From NCBI GenBank assembly GCA_025999935.1, contig BNXY01000069.1, positions 1 through 9,402 of the forward strand: a stretch of DNA of 9,402 bases, written 5' to 3'. The notes below the pieces were generated by a model, which was not told the DNA's origin, did not search any database, and worked only from the letters and a program-made list of their open reading frames with translations. Position 1 is the first letter of the stretch; every line of letters begins with the position of its first letter. Shown piece after piece: positions 6,717 to 9,402 of this stretch. Position numbers and translations under genes: made by a program. Origin of the DNA: Bacteroidia bacterium (lineage in GTDB: Bacteria; Bacteroidota; Bacteroidia; Bacteroidales; Azobacteroidaceae).

Positions 6717-6842
6717 TCAGCAACAGTCCCACCGCGCCTGTCTGCCCGATGTATTCCTGAATACCTGTTCCTCCCGGTCGTTCCAGCCCATACGCTCACA
6801 AATGGCAAATAGGTTTCCGGCAAGGTCACCTGCGCCCGTCCG
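6717..6842 (-). pseudogene. Possible orphan C-terminal gene fragment, unrecognised
   Basis: A 41-codon open stretch on the minus strand ends at TGA 6719-6717 and reads GDLAGNLFAICERMGWNDRE followed by EQVFRNTSGR. The sequence looks like an amphipathic helix and loop of a real protein rather than random translation, but no start codon or upstream domain remains (an in-frame TAA lies at 6845-6843). I do not recognise the family. It could equally be chance; the evidence is only its protein-like composition and its position in an area of gene decay. Confidence 0.22.
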
Positions 6843-6857
6843 TTACCGTGGCAATAG

Positions 6858-6886
6858 TCCCGTCATGCTTTAAATGCATGACGGGA
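6858..6886. repeat. Perfect 11-bp-stem hairpin
   Basis: TCCCGTCATGC (6858-6868) pairs exactly with GCATGACGGGA (6876-6886) around the loop TTTAAAT. There is no T-run on either side, so it is not a standard intrinsic terminator. It may be a repeated palindromic unit like those inside the 324-bp element; only one copy is in this window. Confidence 0.75.
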
Positions 6887-6906
6887 AATAAAATCGCCTC
6901 CGGCGA
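6886..6906 (-). terminator. Probable intrinsic terminator of the surface-protein gene
   Basis: On the minus strand TCGCC-GGA-GGCGA (6906-6894) is followed by TTTTATTT (6893-6886), about 37 bases after the stop codon of the 798-aa gene. The stem is short (5 bp) but mostly GC, and the T-rich tail is in the right place. The next hairpin begins at the last base of the tail. Confidence 0.55.
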
Positions 6907-6943
6907 ATAGTCAAATTGTCAGACACGCGCCCCACGGTCGCAT

Positions 6944-9340
6944 TTATTCACTTATGCACCGTACCGCTGCTGCGGAACCGCGGGAGGTGTCATGATATCT
7001 ATTAGTTGCTATGCTACCCATGTGCGTTAAATAAGACAGGTCTCCATTAGTGGTACTACTCCAATAATAGCCCGATATGCCGCTGGTCGGCTGGACGATC
7101 GAACCTTCTAAGACCCGCCAGTTAGTCCAAGGCAAAAATAAATACGAACCTGAAGCTAAACTTCCTATACGTATACCGTTTACTCCCAGATCCGAAGCAA
7201 AAGCCCCACCGTATATGTTAAGCCACTGTCTCTGGCTAGGCACTTTCCATCCTGGCGGACATGGGTCGTTAGCAACAACTTTCGCCGGATTTTCATCGGC
7301 CTGATTGCCCCACAGGTTATCTTTCTGAGTTTGACGCCAGTCGCCTCTGTATGATGCAAGATCGTGTTTTATAAATTTACCATAAGCTGTATGGGCGCTG
7401 AGAACCTGATTATTGCTAGCATCCAGAGCACCGTCCGGAACGGCGCCGTATTCTACTGTTGCATCGTTAGTCGGATAATTTTGGCTGTTGCGTTTCTCAT
7501 GACCATCCTTTTGTCTTCCCCACTGATAAAGGTCGCCTTGTGTACCATTAATATTATTACTAAACGGATCGAACATAAAATTAGCTCCGAGGTTATAGCA
7601 CAGGAAGTTCATCCAGTAGTCGCCGGACTCTATGACTACCCCGCAGCAATTGCAATCCTGGAGTTTCACAGTCAGCTCGACAGCACGGTCTATTCCCGCT
7701 CCATCCGGCAGGTCGTTGTAAATGGCGTACAACTTGGGCTTGACAGCATCGTCGCGGGTCTTATTTAGCAAGGTTGTCATCAGGTCGGATCTGTAAACCA
7801 CAACGGCTTTACAAGCTGTATTGGCTGCTATGTTTCCGCTATAGGCGGCCTTCGGCGTCATACTTTGTATAGCCTCGAAGGAAACAGAAGCATCCTCCAC
7901 ATAGATGAACCGCACATTCGATACGGCAGCCGACGGGGTAAAGGTGTACACCTGTCTGCCGGAGTAAAGCCAGGTACCAATCGCACTGGGATCTATCACC
8001 GCCGGCGTCCCGTCTGTCGCATCCTGTTCTTGCAGATTTGCAAAATCGGTACTATAAGGCCGGCGGGCGGCCAGGTTGCCGTAAACTCCGCCGTTGTTGC
8101 CCCGCGCGATATCGAAGACAGTTCTGCCGGTGAATCTGCCGGTAACAATGGGTATAACCACTACGTCCGCCGAAGTCGGACTGGTCGCATCCGAGCAGGC
8201 GTTTATCGCCTTAACGGTATAGGCATGGGTAGCGGCAGCTGCATTTATCACGCTCTGTGGTACAGTGTATGTATTGGTAGTCGTTGTAGCAGCCAACGCG
8301 CCATTTCTGTACCATTCATACGAGGTTGCCTGTCCTGCCGGTACGGTCGTTGCGGTCAGGATAACAGCTGTGGTTGCTCCCCGGGGGATGGTTGTACCGC
8401 CGGTGATTGAAGCGCCTGTTATCTTGGTACAAGCCGTTACCACTACATTAGAGGCAGGACTGGTCACGTTCGAGCAGGCGTTTATCGCCCTAACGGTATA
8501 GACATGGGTACCGGCTACATCTTTCACGGTTTGCGGTACTGTGTATGTATTGCCAGTCGTTGTAGCAACCGACGCGCCATTTCTGTACCATTCATACGAG
8601 GTTGCCGTTGCTCCCGTTGCGGATGCGGTCAGGGTAATAGCTGTAGTTGCCCATTGGGTGATGGTTGTACCGCCGCTGATTGATACGCCTGTTATCTTGG
8701 TACAAGCCGTTACCACTACATTAGAGGCAGGACTGGTCGCATTCGAGCAGGCATTTATCGCCCTAACGGTATAGACATGGGTACCGGCTACATCTTTCAC
8801 GGTTTGCGGTACAGTGTATGTATTGGCAGTCGTTGTAGTAACCAACGAGCCATTTCTGTACCATTCATACGAGGTTGCCTGTCCTGCCGGTACAGTCGTT
8901 GCGGTCAGGGTAATAGCTGTAGTTGCCCATTGGGTGATGGTTGTACCGCCGGTGATTGAAGCGCCTGTTATCTCGTTGCATCCTTCACAGAGTAAAATCC
9001 ATTTCTGTGTGTTCCAGCATTCCATACAGTCGGTGTCGATATTGTAGATGACAAGCCCCCGAGCGTTCTCCTGCTGGGCGGGAGTGATGAAGTCGATGCC
9101 CAAAGGGTCGGCAGGATTACTTGCGGTTTTTCCTAAAAAATATTCGCTCCAGGCGTTACGCTGAGCGGTAGTCAACTGCGGCAGGCGAAGCCCCTTGCTG
9201 TCGCTTGTCAGTTCGAGAACCGAAAAGTCATGCGGGGTCTGGCCTGACCCGATGGTTACCTGAGCTTGCAGGCAATGGACGAAAAAAAGCAGCAGGACTA
9301 CCGGTAAAAGTCTCTTAAGTCTGTTTCTTGTTATTGTCAT
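6944..9340 (-). CDS. Exported Ig-repeat protein with C-terminal FISUMP domain
   Basis: A 798-aa secreted or surface protein. A signal peptide spans residues 1-26 (RNRLKRLLPVV, long Leu/Phe core, cleavage near LQAQ). Residues 27-120 are a Bacteroidota-type N-terminal region (VTIGSGQTPHDFSVLELTS, then LRLPQLTTAQRNAW). Three tandem Ig-like repeats follow at 121-212, 213-303 and 304-395, each with SYEWYRNG and TYTVPQ strands and an INACS core. Residues about 398-567 are a region I cannot assign, ending in a Cys cluster (DCNCCG). Residues about 573-798 are a Fibrobacter succinogenes major paralogous (FISUMP) domain: LCYNLGAN, DLYQWGRQ, NDPCPPGWKVPSQRQW, GYYWSST and AVRCI. No type IX sorting domain or LPXTG is seen at the C-terminus. 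Function is unknown; adhesion or carbohydrate contact is inference. The gene is GC-richer than its left-hand neighbours. The ATG at 9340 follows an A-rich leader; no clear promoter was found. Confidence 0.9.
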   Translation of the reverse strand: MTITRNRLKRLLPVVLLLFFVHCLQAQVTIGSGQTPHDFSVLELTSDSKGLRLPQLTTAQRNAWSEYFLGKTASNPADPLGIDFITPAQQENARGLVIYNIDTDCMECWNTQKWILLCEGCNEITGASITGGTTITQWATTAITLTATTVPAGQATSYEWYRNGSLVTTTTANTYTVPQTVKDVAGTHVYTVRAINACSNATSPASNVVVTACTKITGVSISGGTTITQWATTAITLTASATGATATSYEWYRNGASVATTTGNTYTVPQTVKDVAGTHVYTVRAINACSNVTSPASNVVVTACTKITGASITGGTTIPRGATTAVILTATTVPAGQATSYEWYRNGALAATTTTNTYTVPQSVINAAAATHAYTVKAINACSDATSPTSADVVVIPIVTGRFTGRTVFDIARGNNGGVYGNLAARRPYSTDFANLQEQDATDGTPAVIDPSAIGTWLYSGRQVYTFTPSAAVSNVRFIYVEDASVSFEAIQSMTPKAAYSGNIAANTACKAVVVYRSDLMTTLLNKTRDDAVKPKLYAIYNDLPDGAGIDRAVELTVKLQDCNCCGVVIESGDYWMNFLCYNLGANFMFDPFSNNINGTQGDLYQWGRQKDGHEKRNSQNYPTNDATVEYGAVPDGALDASNNQVLSAHTAYGKFIKHDLASYRGDWRQTQKDNLWGNQADENPAKVVANDPCPPGWKVPSQRQWLNIYGGAFASDLGVNGIRIGSLASGSYLFLPWTNWRVLEGSIVQPTSGISGYYWSSTTNGDLSYLTHMGSIATNRYHDTSRGSAAAVRCISE
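8156..8431 (-). repeat. Ig-like tandem repeat unit 3
   Basis: Encodes residues 304-395 and starts CTKITGASITGG. It is the most diverged unit, with PRGATTAVIL in place of TQWATTAITL and VINAAAATH in place of VKDVAGTH. Confidence 0.88.
8432..8704 (-). repeat. Ig-like tandem repeat unit 2
   Basis: Encodes residues 213-303 (91 aa) and starts CTKITGVSISGG. It differs from units 1 and 3 by SATGATAT in place of TTVPAGQAT, one residue shorter. Confidence 0.9.
8705..8980 (-). repeat. Ig-like tandem repeat unit 1
   Basis: Encodes residues 121-212 (92 aa) and starts CNEITGASITGG. It is nearly identical in DNA to unit 2 over its 3' half (about eight differences in some 180 bases), but shares the VPAGQAT segment with unit 3. 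Confidence 0.9.
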
Positions 9341-9402
9341 AATTTTTATCTGTTTTATTAATTTATTAATGATTAGTATTGTTTTAATCTTGATTTTCTT
9401 AA
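9341..9402. other. AT-rich upstream region of the surface-protein gene
   Basis: Sixty-two very AT-rich bases with repeated ATTAAT motifs. No TAnnTTTG box is present on the minus strand, so the promoter either diverges from consensus or lies beyond the window. Confidence 0.4.

Larger units (their letters stand above)
6600..6943. other. Intergenic stretch with no complete gene
   Basis: Between the ATPase promoter and the end of the large surface-protein gene I see a T/A-rich patch (6600-6632), a possible orphan coding fragment (6717-6842), a perfect hairpin (6858-6886) and a terminator-like hairpin (6886-6906). Base composition becomes GC-richer from about 6670 onward. Nothing supports a full gene on either strand. 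Confidence 0.6.

Noticed and set aside
6858..6886. The perfect hairpin as an intrinsic terminator
   Set aside because: No T-run follows the stem on either strand; the neighbouring TCGCC/GGCGA stem with TTTTATTT is the better candidate.
6944..7100. Type IX secretion sorting domain at the C-terminus of the 798-aa protein
   Set aside because: The protein ends within the FISUMP fold (AVRCISE) with no extra beta-sandwich domain or KxxK-type ending.
7865..9047. Several plus-strand open frames with similar sequences
   Set aside because: They are antisense shadows of the three Ig repeats in the minus-strand gene, which explains their mutual resemblance.

Overview
The window looks like chromosomal DNA of a Bacteroidota species, most likely Bacteroidales. 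Support comes from a GLPGLI-family protein, a CarboxypepD_reg/TonB-dependent-receptor outer-membrane protein, a FISUMP-domain surface protein, AAA/DUF4143 ATPases, A-rich start contexts without clear Shine-Dalgarno sites, and Bacteroidota-type promoters (TAnnTTTG -7 boxes). No RNA gene, CRISPR array or complete autonomous transposon was seen. The left two thirds is AT-rich; the block from about 6.6 kb rightward is visibly richer in G+C.

Layout. (1) 69-3363, plus strand: a tight two-gene unit of an exported GLPGLI protein and an 849-aa TonB-dependent-receptor-like outer-membrane protein, 4 bp apart. (2) 3386-4353, minus strand: a decayed unit with a TAnnTTTG promoter, a small-protein gene split just after its start codon by a 324-bp palindromic element (3968-4291), and a retropepsin-like aspartic protease gene that has lost its 3' end against the receptor gene. 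(3) 4483-6517, minus strand: a cluster of AAA/DUF4143 ATPase genes in different states. One is intact (382 aa, with a well-formed promoter), one is a short C-terminal remnant abutting it, and one is a pseudogene lying in three frames with two internal deletions. (4) 6518-6943: a mostly non-coding stretch with the ATPase promoter, a possible orphan coding fragment, a perfect hairpin and a terminator. (5) 6944-9340, minus strand: a 798-aa exported protein with three near-identical Ig-like repeats, an unassigned central region and a C-terminal FISUMP domain.

The intact genes encode envelope or surface proteins plus one ATPase. The stretch from about 3.4 to 5.4 kb is a gene graveyard. The best observation is the 324-bp nested-hairpin element: it has 34-bp terminal inverted repeats and an inner pair of inverted REP-like hairpins. 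Removing it in silico rebuilds an uninterrupted reading frame behind a good start codon and promoter, so both the insertion and the ancestral gene can be read from this sequence alone. I did not find a convincing wholly new multi-gene system.
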